Part shown: piece by piece, positions 23,858 through 33,835 of the stretch
How the letters are laid out: every line of letters starts with the position of its first letter
Position numbering within the stretch: position 1 is the stretch's first letter
Assembly: GCA_905221605.1 (NCBI GenBank)
Contig: CAJNDS010002626.1
Span: 274,315 to 338,314 of the forward strand
Origin: Symbiodinium natans
Taxonomy: Eukaryota > Sar > Dinophyceae > Suessiales > Symbiodiniaceae
Reading direction: 5' to 3'
Length of the DNA stretch: 64,000 nucleotides
Notes under the pieces: generated by a model
Seen by the model: only the letters and a program-made list of their open reading frames with translations
Told to the model about the DNA's origin: nothing
Database searches by the model: none
Program-made: the position numbers and the translations under genes

Positions 23858-24829
23858 ATGGGGAAGCATTGTACTGTGTGTGCCCACTGTGAGGTGGGTT
23901 GGGTCTGGAATGAAGACTTATACTACAACCCGAACTGCTGGCATTGCGGAAAGGCGTGGAAAAAGGCCACCTACCGTGAGCGAGCATGGTCAAGCCAGCG
24001 GAAGAAGTGGCAATGGCCAAAGGAAGACGCTACTTGGTGGACAAGACCTGCCAAGAACAAAGAAGGGATGGCCGACCAAGCCCTCACGAAGGCGTGGGGT
24101 ACGCTTTCTATGGAGGCAAAGAAGGCCATCGAAGAAGCAGGATGGAAGCCGCGGACGATGGAGCCGGGGCCAATTTGGCCCCCGGGATTACCTGGCAATG
24201 GATCGCAGGCAGAAAGCATGTCACAGAAGGAGTACCATGCGGCCATTGAGACTGTGTGGCAAGGAGCCGAGCCCGCAGTGCAAAGGCTCCTCAGAGCGGC
24301 GGGTATACCCCCGCCGGGGGACTACAAGCCTGAGGACGAGACGCCAAAGCAGGAACTCAGCCGCCATGTTGGTACATACAGACGGACGACAAACAAGCTG
24401 AGAACGCTCATTGAGAAGAAGGTCCGGCTTCAAGACAAAACGGAGAAGATCAAGAGCGAGTTCGAGCAGGCCATGAAGCAGCTTGCGCAAGTCAGCCAGG
24501 CCATCCAGGCCACGGAGCTGGAGGTAGCGGAAGCACAGAAGAAGGTCCAAGCCTGTGTGAAGGATGAAGAGGACTCGCCATACAAGGACGTCGCGGCCTA
24601 CCTGGAAAAGGAAGGGATCATCCTGTCTGAGGAGCAAGCGGAGGCGCTCAAAACAAGGATGGCAGTCAAAGTCGTGGAGACAGACTGGACGGGAGTCTTG
24701 GGACCAAGAGAGCCGAGCATGCCAGTTGAACTTGGCATATATGGGCCGATGCGCATGTCTCGAGATGTGTCAGTCAGGGCAACGCCGACGGGGCGCGAAC
24801 GCTCGCCGGCGCGTGCCCAGGGCGAGTGA
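23858..24829 (+). CDS. LINE ORF1 protein
   Basis: About 323 residues from the ATG at 23858 (MGKHCTVCAHC). The N-terminus has paired CxxC motifs (CTVCAHC, CWHCGKAW) suggesting a zinc ribbon, followed by Trp/Lys-rich sequence and a long coiled coil (about 24380-24560: LRTLIEKKVRLQDKTEKIKS, QLAQVSQAIQATELEVAEAQ). LINE ORF1 proteins bind element RNA and trimerise through coiled coils; that role is inferred here. Its UGA stop is followed by an open, in-frame path of 23 codons to the ORF2 ATG, so readthrough is possible. Confidence 0.8.
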   Translation: MGKHCTVCAHCEVGWVWNEDLYYNPNCWHCGKAWKKATYRERAWSSQRKKWQWPKEDATWWTRPAKNKEGMADQALTKAWGTLSMEAKKAIEEAGWKPRTMEPGPIWPPGLPGNGSQAESMSQKEYHAAIETVWQGAEPAVQRLLRAAGIPPPGDYKPEDETPKQELSRHVGTYRRTTNKLRTLIEKKVRLQDKTEKIKSEFEQAMKQLAQVSQAIQATELEVAEAQKKVQACVKDEEDSPYKDVAAYLEKEGIILSEEQAEALKTRMAVKVVETDWTGVLGPREPSMPVELGIYGPMRMSRDVSVRATPTGRERSPARAQGE

Positions 24830-24898
24830 AACCTCAGGCTGGGACAGGAGCGGAGGGGCCGACACCTCAGGGCAGCTCCTGGTCCGAACAGCCAAAAT

Positions 24899-27800
24899 AT
24901 GAAAGCAAGACAAGTAGAGGAGTCTCAATGGGGAGACTCTGATTTCTCTTTTGACGGTGGCCGAAAGCAGTGTCACGGGGACATTGTATGGCCACAGGTA
25001 CATGGGGAAGGCAGTCAAGCTGTGTATAGTACCCAAGTGCCTAATACAAACAGCACAGTGGAAGACAGCCAAGAGAGCTGGAGTCCAGTAACGCGGGGTC
25101 CAAAGTCAGCCCGTGCTGTGGATAGCAGTTGGGCGGTCACAGGGCCCAGATACTTCGGTCTGGGAGGTGCGGACCATGAGGATGAGTGTGTGAATTCGGC
25201 CTCGCAAAAAGCAGAGGGAAGCCAAACACAGATGGGAGACCCAACTGCGGTAAGAGGGGATAGCCTAAGGGCCTCGCAGAAAGCTGAGGAAGCAAGGTTG
25301 TCGGCCTCGCAAAGTGCTGAGGGTCACCAAAGGAAGCAAAAGCCCAAGAAACGGAAAGCGCACCCAAGAGCACCACCTAAGGATCTACCACAGGAGTGGC
25401 AAATGTTGTGTCAAGTGGTGGGTAGATATGATGCTTCCAGTGAGGCTGCCGCACTCGAAGCCATTGAGAAACTGGAAGAGCAGGAACTCAACCCGCTACA
25501 ACAACGAGCATGCCACGAAGTGCTTCGTTCCTTTGTGGAGCAGGACGCACAATATGCCAAATGGATCTTGGCAGATGTGGCAAGTGGGTATCGCCAAGAT
25601 GATAAGGCCGAATGCATCAAAATCACCTCGGCTAACATCACCAGCTGGAGGAAACCCATAGCGGCATGGATACACGAACTAGGACCGGACCTGGTGGTGC
25701 TGCAGGAAACCCATCTCAAGACGGAGGGTATCCAGCAAGCCATGAGCCATTGCCAAGATATGGGATACACCTTCATTGGCATGCCAGGAAGTACAAAAAC
25801 TAAGGGTGTACAAGGAGGCCTGGCAGTGGTGGCACCCCGACATAGGAACCTGCGATACCTTACTGAGTATGGGACAGGACCGGCGGGCTTCCTGGCATGT
25901 GCCATGAGAAATAAAGGCTGGGATTTGATCATCGTCAGTCTGTATTTGGAGAGCGGGGTCGGATTCCAGGCTCCAAACAATATCCAAGTACTGGCGAGAC
26001 TGATAGCCTTTCTCAAGGGCTGCAAAGTGCCATATATGGTGCTGGGTGATTGGAATGAAGCCCAGGATACCATGAGGGGCACAACTCTGGCGACAGAAGT
26101 TGGTGGTGCATTTGTTGGAGTGGGGGAACCAACGGCCCAAGGATCGGACGAAATCGATTACGGGCTGGTTGCGAAATGCTTGGTGCCCATCCTGCAAGTG
26201 AAAACGGATTGGGAAACCCCTTTTCGGCCTCATGCTGCAATGCATTGGAGGGTAGCCCAACCGTGCAGTAGCCCTGATGTTCCCCAGATGAAGAAGGCGG
26301 GAGCACTGGTGACGGAGACTGTGGAATACGAACCAGTTCAAAACACACAGAGCATCAACATCTTGGATGAACCCAAGATGGTAGATGAGCTCAGTGAGAC
26401 ATTTGCTCACCTGAGTGCCGGTGTGGAGAGGTCGATCACAGGCCGAATCGACGGTATGGGTGTTAAATCGGAGATTGTGCGGAAGAAATTGGTGGTCAAC
26501 AACCCGGAGAACGTTGTCTGGACGGGCAAGAGGGCGGCCTTTTGGAACCGGGTCCAACAATGGGTCAAACAAGGCAGACATCATGGCGATGCACATCCGG
26601 TGGCGCGTCTGGTCCAACGCAGGCTCGGCGAGTATTACGAGGGTGATGCGCAGAACCAGGAGGATATGCTTGCGAGTATCCTGGGCCGGGGTACGGACGC
26701 TAGGCTTGTTCTGAAGCGCATCGACGAACAGCAATGCTACGCGAGAAAGGCGGATATGGAGGAGACAGCCCACCAGTACAAGCAATGGCTCAGTAAGGCC
26801 ATGGAAAAGGGCATGCGACCATTATACAATGCCTTGCGAAAAGAAGAACAAGTGGTACAAAGACCCTACATGGAATATGACATGCTGGAACGGCCACACA
26901 TTCGCCGAGACCACTGGGCGGCAGTGTGGACGACGGGCCAGCCGTTGGCAAAATCGGCCTCGCTCATGACGGAGCTTGAGGATGCAGCCAAAAAACAAGC
27001 GGCCAGCGTGGAGCCGCTGAACCCTGTCGAGGTCAAGGCAAGGATCAAAAAACTGGCACTAAAGAGCCCGGGGCCGGATGGCTGGAGGATTGACCATTTG
27101 CAGGCCATGGACGATAAAGCAGTTGAAGCCGTTGTGTCCTTCTACCATGAATGTGAGGCCAAGGCAGCATGGCCGCAGCAAATGACAGTCTCCCTTATAG
27201 CAATGCTGCCGAAGAATCTGACCCGGGAAAGACCAATCGCCTTGCTACACATCCTGTACAGGACTTGGGTCCGTCTGCGATGGGATTTGGTAAGTACTTG
27301 GCAGGCAGGCTATGCCACAACTGCCACGTACGACAAGGCAGTCCCAGGCAGTTGCTGCTTGGACGTGGCCGTAGGCAGACTACTGCGAAATGAGGTGGCA
27401 AAGACAAATGGAGTGCATGTGGTGTCACTCTTTGTGGACCTCGAGTCCTTTTTCGATACCATCCAATTTCAGCAATTGATCATGGCAGCAACGGCCCTGC
27501 AATATCCACCGCTAATCCTGAAGATGGCACTGGAAGTGTACATGGGTGCCAGATACTTGGTGGCGGATGGGGTGCTATCGGCAGGCATCAGAGCTACAAA
27601 TGGCGTGCAAGCGGGTTGCCCAGCGGCGCCATCGTTAGCAAAGGTGGCATTGCACCCGGTGATAGAAAAGATCCAAAGGCGACGAGATGTGGCAAACGTG
27701 GACTGTTGGTTGGATGATGTCTCAATTGACATCCAGCATAAGTCCTTTAAACACGTGGCGGATAGTGCCATACGAGTCTACCGCAGCTTAAAGGACGGGA

Positions 27801-30112
27801 TGGATGCTAATGGTTTCACGATTTCATCCAAGAAGACAGGGTTTGTGGCCAGCAGTACCCAGGCGAGCAAGCACCTGCGTGAACTCCTGCTGCCTCATGA
27901 GCCACAGGTGTACGACGTGATGCGTGACCTGGGCGTCGACAGTACAGGGGGGCGAAAGCGTCGCTTGGTGACGTCGGCAACGCGGGCCAAGAAAGCCCAT
28001 GCGAGACATAGCAAACTGTCTAGGCTGGGGCCGCCGCCCAGCACTAAACTCCGCGTGGTCAAGGCAGCGATCACATCAGTTGCTTTGTGGGGGCACCCCT
28101 CTGTGGGGGTTTCACCCAAAAGAATGAAATGGCTCCGAACAGTGGTAGGAAAACACCTGGGTAAATACAAGCTTGGGAGTTTGGAAACCATCTTGGACAT
28201 GGGAGCCAAGAAATGCCAGGATCCAAAGCGCACAATCCACAAGCAGCATTTCAAAGTGGTGGCCAAAGTTTTCCGTGCATGGATCGGTGGCGGAAAAGCC
28301 CACTTTGACTTGGCCTGGAAAACCACTTGGAAGAGGTTGAGTGCGGCCAAACACCACTGGCCACTGGTCACGGGGCCGATGGCAGCAACCATGGCGTACT
28401 TACTGGATCTGAAGGTAGATGCCAGTGACCCAGGCAAATGGAAGAGAGGAAGTGTCCTCAACGTTGATTGGACCCAGCCACGCATGGGTAGCCTCGCCTA
28501 CAAATGGCTTGAGGGATTCCTGGAGGAACAGAAGCGGGCTGCGATAGCGCGACAGGCAGGTGGCGCTGGTGCCCGAGAGGGGCTGGATTGGACGCCGCAT
28601 CACAAGCTGACGAAGCTGGGAGGCCTTAGCCCAGGCCTTATGGAAGGTATAAAGTCAGTGTGGCACGCGGGCGTCATCACGGAGTCCAAGCCAGGATGGT
28701 GCAAGAAGTGCCAAATGCCAGCAACTCTGGAGCATGTCCTCAAGGAATGTCCTTACTGGCGTGAACAAGGGTTCAAAGAACCCAAGCTCCAGGAATACTT
28801 GCGTCACAAATACCCATGGGAGTGTCTGTGGACAAGGGCACTCCTGCCAAAGCCGGCGGTGTGGCACCCGAAGCCGCCGGAACACCTTTTAGGTCTACGT
28901 TACCAAGGCTGCTTTGCAGCAGATGCCAAAGTGGAAGCGGAAGGCTTGATCTTCGCCACTGACGCAAGTGGAGGTCCAGGAGGAATAGACCCACGTGTAC
29001 AAACATCAGCCCTCGCAGTGGTGGCTATGACCTGGACAAAAGGTGTCCTGGTGGAAGCCGGACGGATTACAGAGCTGGTCTACCCGTGGCAGCCGGTGGT
29101 GGACATGGAGCGCCGTGCACTTTTCCGACTAATGGAGCACACGGAGGATCTGATTGATGTCACTATGGATTGCAAGCCGGCAGTCCAAGTGCTACAAAAA
29201 ACACAACCGCCGGAGGATGACCTGGAATGGAGCAAAGTGTGGAATGACAGGAAACGTATCAAGGCAACCTGGGTTCCGTCCCACAAAACTGAAGAGGAAT
29301 TCCTGGCGAAGATGGGGCCGGGCACGTTATGGCGACGTGCAGCGAATGACATGGCAGACAAAGTATGTGGTGCAGTAGCGGCGGCTGCTTACAGCCCAGC
29401 GCACAAGAGGCGTGTCAAAGAGTTGGACAATGTGGTGCGCACACTTTCCCTGGCGTACGGTGCACGCGCAGCCCACATATTGAGGAAGCGCAAAGAAGAA
29501 GACTTCCCCTTCATTCTGGACCATGCGCATTACAAAGAGAAGATGGAGGCCTCGCAGAAAGCTGAGGGATGCAAAAAAGAGAAGGGCAACGCCAAACTCA
29601 ACAAACGCCAGCGGCTATGGCAGTTGCTTAAAGACCCGGAGCGCGGGCATCAATGGGAGAAGGGCAGCGAACACCCCCGGAATTTAACACTGAAATGTCA
29701 ACTGTGCGGGTTGTATGTACAACAAACCCTCACGAACTTGGAGGTGGTCTTGGAGCAGTACTGCGTCAACCAGCCGGAGGCGCGAGTGCGTGAAGAGTGG
29801 GGTATCCACCCCTCCCATAACATGGTGAATTTGGGAATCCGTTGGGTTTGCACAAAGTGTGACCGAACACATGCACCGGTCAGCCAGAAGTGCAATAAAA
29901 GCCTGGCGGGGGAGTGCAAATCGCGGACTTCTCAGGGCAAGCTGGCTACCCAAGCGCAAACCCTTGTCAATGGTGGAAGTATGAGCAACGTCCAGTTTCA
30001 ACAGCCTCGCGTTCAGTTTGGTGGGAAACACGCCAAAGCTAAGCCCCAAGCCAGCGCACAGCAGAAGATGTCATTGTTTGTTAGGCCTCGCCAAGCTGAG
30101 GGAACGCAGTAA
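24899..30112 (+). CDS. LINE ORF2: endonuclease, reverse transcriptase, RNase H
   Basis: 1,737 residues from an ATG. Domains in order: a low-complexity N-terminus containing ASQKAEG repeats; an APE-type endonuclease (about 25620-26240: SANITSWRKP, VVLQETHL, LGDWNEAQD, DEIDYG); RT (about 27020-27900: LKSPGPDGWRIDHLQ, VSLFVDLESFFDTI, NGVQAGCPAAP, catalytic WLDD at 27707-27718); a CCHC finger (WCKKCQMPATLEHVLKECPYW, about 28700-28760); and RNase H (about 28940-29390: FATDASGG, VDMERRAL, VTMDCKPAV, WVPSHK). The C-terminus adds two further Cys pairs (CQLCGLY, CTKCDRTH). It performs target-primed reverse transcription. The frame is intact, so the copy could be recently active. RNase H suggests an I/Tad-like clade, not resolved here. 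Confidence 0.92.
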   Translation: MKARQVEESQWGDSDFSFDGGRKQCHGDIVWPQVHGEGSQAVYSTQVPNTNSTVEDSQESWSPVTRGPKSARAVDSSWAVTGPRYFGLGGADHEDECVNSASQKAEGSQTQMGDPTAVRGDSLRASQKAEEARLSASQSAEGHQRKQKPKKRKAHPRAPPKDLPQEWQMLCQVVGRYDASSEAAALEAIEKLEEQELNPLQQRACHEVLRSFVEQDAQYAKWILADVASGYRQDDKAECIKITSANITSWRKPIAAWIHELGPDLVVLQETHLKTEGIQQAMSHCQDMGYTFIGMPGSTKTKGVQGGLAVVAPRHRNLRYLTEYGTGPAGFLACAMRNKGWDLIIVSLYLESGVGFQAPNNIQVLARLIAFLKGCKVPYMVLGDWNEAQDTMRGTTLATEVGGAFVGVGEPTAQGSDEIDYGLVAKCLVPILQVKTDWETPFRPHAAMHWRVAQPCSSPDVPQMKKAGALVTETVEYEPVQNTQSINILDEPKMVDELSETFAHLSAGVERSITGRIDGMGVKSEIVRKKLVVNNPENVVWTGKRAAFWNRVQQWVKQGRHHGDAHPVARLVQRRLGEYYEGDAQNQEDMLASILGRGTDARLVLKRIDEQQCYARKADMEETAHQYKQWLSKAMEKGMRPLYNALRKEEQVVQRPYMEYDMLERPHIRRDHWAAVWTTGQPLAKSASLMTELEDAAKKQAASVEPLNPVEVKARIKKLALKSPGPDGWRIDHLQAMDDKAVEAVVSFYHECEAKAAWPQQMTVSLIAMLPKNLTRERPIALLHILYRTWVRLRWDLVSTWQAGYATTATYDKAVPGSCCLDVAVGRLLRNEVAKTNGVHVVSLFVDLESFFDTIQFQQLIMAATALQYPPLILKMALEVYMGARYLVADGVLSAGIRATNGVQAGCPAAPSLAKVALHPVIEKIQRRRDVANVDCWLDDVSIDIQHKSFKHVADSAIRVYRSLKDGMDANGFTISSKKTGFVASSTQASKHLRELLLPHEPQVYDVMRDLGVDSTGGRKRRLVTSATRAKKAHARHSKLSRLGPPPSTKLRVVKAAITSVALWGHPSVGVSPKRMKWLRTVVGKHLGKYKLGSLETILDMGAKKCQDPKRTIHKQHFKVVAKVFRAWIGGGKAHFDLAWKTTWKRLSAAKHHWPLVTGPMAATMAYLLDLKVDASDPGKWKRGSVLNVDWTQPRMGSLAYKWLEGFLEEQKRAAIARQAGGAGAREGLDWTPHHKLTKLGGLSPGLMEGIKSVWHAGVITESKPGWCKKCQMPATLEHVLKECPYWREQGFKEPKLQEYLRHKYPWECLWTRALLPKPAVWHPKPPEHLLGLRYQGCFAADAKVEAEGLIFATDASGGPGGIDPRVQTSALAVVAMTWTKGVLVEAGRITELVYPWQPVVDMERRALFRLMEHTEDLIDVTMDCKPAVQVLQKTQPPEDDLEWSKVWNDRKRIKATWVPSHKTEEEFLAKMGPGTLWRRAANDMADKVCGAVAAAAYSPAHKRRVKELDNVVRTLSLAYGARAAHILRKRKEEDFPFILDHAHYKEKMEASQKAEGCKKEKGNAKLNKRQRLWQLLKDPERGHQWEKGSEHPRNLTLKCQLCGLYVQQTLTNLEVVLEQYCVNQPEARVREEWGIHPSHNMVNLGIRWVCTKCDRTHAPVSQKCNKSLAGECKSRTSQGKLATQAQTLVNGGSMSNVQFQQPRVQFGGKHAKAKPQASAQQKMSLFVRPRQAEGTQ

Positions 30113-30345
30113 TTCCGCAGCCGTTTGGTGCAAGGAGACAGGGTTTCGGCCTCGTAGCTGAGGGTGAGGGCCTCGCAACGGGGAATTGCGATTGGTGTTT
30201 ACGGCCTCGCTTTGCTGAGGGAGTGTAGCTCGGCCTCGCGGTGCTGCGTGCTTGCGACACCGCAGAGGGTAAGAGAGGAGGCCTCGGCCTCGCAGAGCTG
30301 AGGGTGAAACAACGGCGTCCTCATCCTCAAGGCGGGCCTGTAGCA

Positions 30346-30918
30346 ATGAGGCAATGGAAGACGGATGCTACGATGAGAAGACAAGGGTCCCGACTACCAT
30401 CCTGGTTAAGGAATCGGCCGGACAAAGGCAAGGGCAAAAGCAAGAGCAAGCAGAAGGATCAGCCCCGAGAACGTTCCCCGCTTCGACAGGCCAGACACCC
30501 GGAGCAGCCTTGGGAGAGGGAAGAGGAGAGTGCTTCGGAATCTCCGGTGGGCCCGGTACGCCTACGGGAGAGAGGAGAAGACAGTGCGGCCTCGCACCAA
30601 GCTGAGGGTGTCAATACAGAGCAAGAGGCAAGCGAGCCTCGTACAGTCACGCTGGCGGAAGGGCCAGGTGCCCACAATATGGCCTCGCAGGAAGCTGAGG
30701 GAAAGGAGAAAAAGGAAGCCATGGGGCAAGCCAAGCCTGTGCACCTTTTGGTGCACAAACTGCAGAACCAGCAAAGGCCAAGGACAGCGCTCCATTGGCT
30801 TGGGGAGGTCCAATCGGTCCGCAACCCAACGGCAGGGCAAAGCTTACAGCCTAGGGTGCTTCCCTTCATAGGTGCAGCACTCGACGTGGATATGCTCTGG
30901 ATCGGCTATGGGTCATGA
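30346..30918 (+). CDS. LINE ORF3, N-terminal part
   Basis: From the ATG at 30346 (MRQWKTDATMRR). Basic, Lys/Ser/Gln-rich start (GKGKSKSKQKDQPRERSP), then Glu/Ala-rich sequence with two more hairpin-derived heptapeptides (ASHQAEG, ASQEAEG). It ends 18 bases before the satellite insert. A neighbouring frame runs on through ATG GAA CCC at the insert edge and matches the frame of 34164-34805, so the original ORF3 probably continued there after a frame slip near 30870. Function unknown; nucleic-acid binding is possible from composition. Confidence 0.5.
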   Translation: MRQWKTDATMRRQGSRLPSWLRNRPDKGKGKSKSKQKDQPRERSPLRQARHPEQPWEREEESASESPVGPVRLRERGEDSAASHQAEGVNTEQEASEPRTVTLAEGPGAHNMASQEAEGKEKKEAMGQAKPVHLLVHKLQNQQRPRTALHWLGEVQSVRNPTAGQSLQPRVLPFIGAALDVDMLWIGYGS

Positions 30919-30942
30919 AACTGGCGATGGAACCCGGGATGC

Positions 30943-31029
30943 CAATCAAAAAAAAACTTTTTTCCAATCAAGAAAAAACTTTTTTCCAATCAAAAAAAAA
31001 CTTTTCTCCAATCAAAAAAAAACTTTCCT
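30943..31029 (+). repeat. left A-rich terminal array
   Basis: About four copies of a 20-22 bp word CAATCAAAAAAAAACTTTT. The inverse occurs at the right end of the insert. Confidence 0.7.
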
Positions 31030-31225
31030 TTTTCAGAAAGGAGGACAAGAGGGAAGGGAGGAGGAAGGGAGGGACGGAAGGCAGGAAGGAAGGAAGGAAG
31101 GAAGGAGGGAGGGCAAGAAGGAAGGAAGGAAGGAAGGAGGGAGGGAGGGCAGGGAGGAAGGAAGGAAGGAAGGAAGGAAGGAAGGAAGGAAGGAAGGAAG
31201 GAAGGAAGGAAGGAAGGAAGGAAGC
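31030..31225 (+). repeat. GGAA/GGGA purine microsatellite
   Basis: Nearly 200 bp of uninterrupted purine on the plus strand, (GGAA)n with GGGAGG variants. Open frames here (Lys-Glu-Gly-Arg repeats) are artefacts of the repeat. Confidence 0.95.
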
Positions 31226-31230
31226 AATCT

Positions 31231-31600
31231 GAGGCCCCTTAACTAACTTAAAGTTGCTAAGTTTCTTGAAGCTCCTAAACTTCATTGAAGTCTCTAGGCG
31301 TTTTGAGGCCCCTAAACGTCCTTGAAGTCTCTAATAAGTGTTTTGAGGCCCATAAACTCACGTAAAGCTTCTAAGTCCCTGATGCCCCTAGTCTCTAAGC
31401 GTTTTGAGGCCCCTAAACTCCCTTAAAGTCTCGAAGTGTTTTCACGCCCCTGCACCCTCTTAAAGTTTCTCGGTTTCTTGAGGCCCCTAAACTCCCTTAA
31501 CGTCTCTGAGCAATCTGAGGCCCTTAAACTCACCTAAAGTTTCTAAGTTTCTCGAGGCCCCTAAACTCCCGTAAAGTTTCCAAGCGTTTTGAGGGGAGGG
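31231..31600 (+). repeat. degenerate ~37-bp tandem repeat
   Basis: About nine variable copies of GTTTTGAGGCCCCTAAACTC..TTAAAGTCTCTAAGC. No coding potential. Confidence 0.75.
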
Positions 31601-31763
31601 CCTATTTTTTGGTTTTTTTTGTCGATTTTCTTGGTTTGTCCTAAGAAAACCACCATTCCCTCTATATTTTTTAAAGGATTTGATGCATTTTCGTGGTTTT
31701 TCGTACGAAAAGCCGTAATTCCCTCTGTATTTTCATAGGAAAGCGTTATTTCTTGTAGGTTTT
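31601..31763. other. T-rich spacer
   Basis: Short AT-rich stretch with a twice-repeated word around ttttcttggttt...ccctctatatttt and tttcgtggttttt...ccctctgtatttt. No gene. Confidence 0.4.
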
Positions 31764-31880
31764 AGAAGGAAAGAAGGAAAGAAAGACAGGAAGAAAGGAA
31801 GGAAGGAAGGAAGAAGGACCAAAGGAAGGAAGGCAGAAAGGAAGGAAGGAGGGAAGGAAGGAAAGAAGGAAGGAAGGAAG
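31764..31880 (+). repeat. second GGAA microsatellite abutting telomere repeats
   Basis: About 117 bp of GAAA/GGAA purine repeat running directly into CCTAAACCC at 31881. Confidence 0.9.
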
Positions 31881-32192
31881 CCTAAACCCTAAACCCTAAC
31901 CCTGAACCCTAACCCTGAACCCTAAACCCTAAACCCTAAAACCCCTAAACCCCCTAAACCCTAAACCCTAAACCCTAAACCCTAAACCCTAAACCCTAAA
32001 CCCTAAACCCTAAACCCTAAACCCCTAAACCCTAAAAACCCTAAACCCTAAACCCTAAACCCTAAACCCTAAACCCTAAACCCTAAACCCTAAACCCTAA
32101 ACCCTAAACCCTAAACCCTAAACCCTAAACCCTAAACCCTAAACCCTAAACCCTAAACCCTAAACCCTAAACCCTAAACCCTAAACCCTAAC
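31881..32192 (-). repeat. interstitial telomeric repeat block 1 (CCCTAAA)n
   Basis: About 310 bp of CCCTAAA, the complement of TTTAGGG, the telomere repeat of plants and dinoflagellates. The left ~60 bp is degenerate; the rest is near perfect. It is internal here, flanked by a microsatellite and a satellite. Confidence 0.95.
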
Positions 32193-32800
32193 CAGGCGTG
32201 CTTCAAAGCCCAAGAAACTAGTTGAAAAAACATTGTGTTTGCAAGTGGGGGGGGGGGGCTGCGCCCCCCCAAACCCCCCCGCCTTTTTTTTTGAGCCGTG
32301 CAGAGCGTGACCCCCCCACGCTTCTTTTAAGCCGCACCAAGCGTGCTTCAAAGCCCAAGAAACTAGTTGAAAAACATCGTGTGAGCATTGTGTTTGCAAA
32401 TGGGGGGGGGGGCTGCCCCCCCCCCCAACCCCCCCGCTTTTTTTAAGCCGTGCAGAGCGTGCTTCAAAGCCCAAGAAACTTGTTGACACCCATCATGTGA
32501 GCAGGGTGTTTGCAAATGGGGCTGGGGCTGCGCCCCCCCCAACCCCCCCCCGCTTTTTTTAAGCCGTACCAAGCGTGCTTCAAAGCCCAAGAAACTAGTT
32601 GAAAAACATCGTGTGAGCATTGTGTTTGCAAATGGGGGGGGCTGCGCCCCCCCCAACCCCCCCGCTTTTTTTAAGCCGTGCAGAGCGTGCTTCAAAGCCC
32701 AAGAAACTTGTTGACGCCCATCATGTGAACAGGGTGTTTGCAAATGGGGGGGGGGGGCTGCGCCCCCCCGCTTTTTTTAAGCCGTACCAAGCGTGCTTCA
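32193..32800 (+). repeat. subtelomere-like satellite array 1
   Basis: Five units of 104-143 bp starting GCGTGCTTCAAAGCCC, each with a poly-G/poly-C hairpin (GGGGGGGCTGCGCCCCCCC) and a CCCCCGCTTTTTTTAAGCCG tail. Two unit types (CTAGTTGAAAAACATCG and CTTGTTGACACCCATCA) alternate. The last unit is cut by telomere repeat at 32801 through AAA homology. Confidence 0.9.
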
Positions 32801-33115
32801 AACCCTAAACCCTAAACCCTAAACCCTAAACCCTAAACCCTAAACCCTAAACCCTAAACCCTAAACCCCAAACCCTAATAAACCCTAAACCCTAACCCTA
32901 AACCCTAAACCCCCTAAACCCTAAACCCTAAAACCCTAAACCTAAAACCTAAACCCTAAACCTAAACTACCCTAAACCCTAAACCCTAAACCCTAACCCT
33001 AACCCCCTAAACCCTAAACCCTAAACCCTAAACCCTAAACCCTAAACCCTAAACCCTAAACCCTAAACCCTAAACCCTAAACCCTAAACCCTAAACCCTA
33101 AACCCTAAACCCTAA
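32801..33115 (-). repeat. interstitial telomeric repeat block 2 (CCCTAAA)n
   Basis: About 315 bp in the same orientation as block 1, with a degenerate first third and a near-perfect remainder. Confidence 0.95.
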
Positions 33116-33835
33116 CCAAGCGTGCTTCAAAGCCCAAGAAACTAGTTGAAAAAAACATTGTGTTTGCAAGTGGGGGGGGGGCTGCGCCCCCCCAAACCCC
33201 CCCGCCTTTTTTTTTTGAGCCGTGCAGAGCGTGACCCCCCCACGCTTCTTTTAAGCCGCACCAAGCGTGCTTCAAAGCCCAAGAAACTAGTTGAAAAACA
33301 TCGTGTGAGCATTGTGTTTGCAAATGGGGGGGGGGCTGCCCCCCCCCCAACCCCCCCGCTTTTTTTAAGCCGTGCAGAGCGTGCTTCAAAGCCCAAGAAA
33401 CTTGTTGACACCCATCATGTGAGCAGGGTGTTGCAAATGGGGCTGGGGCTGCGCCCCCCCCAACCCCCCCCCCGCTTTTTTTAAGCCGTACCAAGCGTGC
33501 TTCAAAGCCCAAGAAACTAGTTGAAAAACATCGTGTGAGCATTGTGTTTGCAAATGGGGGGGGGCTGCGCCCCCCCCAACCCCCCCGCTTTTTTTAAGCC
33601 GTGCAGAGCGTGCTTCAAAGCCCAAGAAACTTGTTGACACCCATCATGTGAGCAGGGTGTTTGCAAATGGGGCTGGGGCTGCGCCCCCCCCAACCCCCCC
33701 CGCTTTTTTTAAGCCGTACCAAGCGTGCTTCAAAGCCCAAGAAACTAGTTGAAAAACATCGTGTGAGCATTGTGTTTGCAAATGGGGGGGGGCTGGGCCC
33801 CCTCCAACCCCCCCGCTTTTTTTAAGCCGTGCAGA
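33116..33835 (+). repeat. subtelomere-like satellite array 2
   Basis: Near-copy of array 1 with the same unit order plus one further alternating pair, ending GCCGTGCAGAAAGGAG. Confidence 0.9.

Noticed and set aside
25679..26785. 368-residue minus-strand frame under LINE ORF2
   Set aside because: It is antisense to the conserved endonuclease domain; its openness reflects codon composition of the sense strand.
31030..31285. Open frames in the GGAA region (Lys-Glu-Gly-Arg or Pro-Ser-Phe-Leu repeats)
   Set aside because: They are translations of a simple purine repeat and exist in several frames on both strands.
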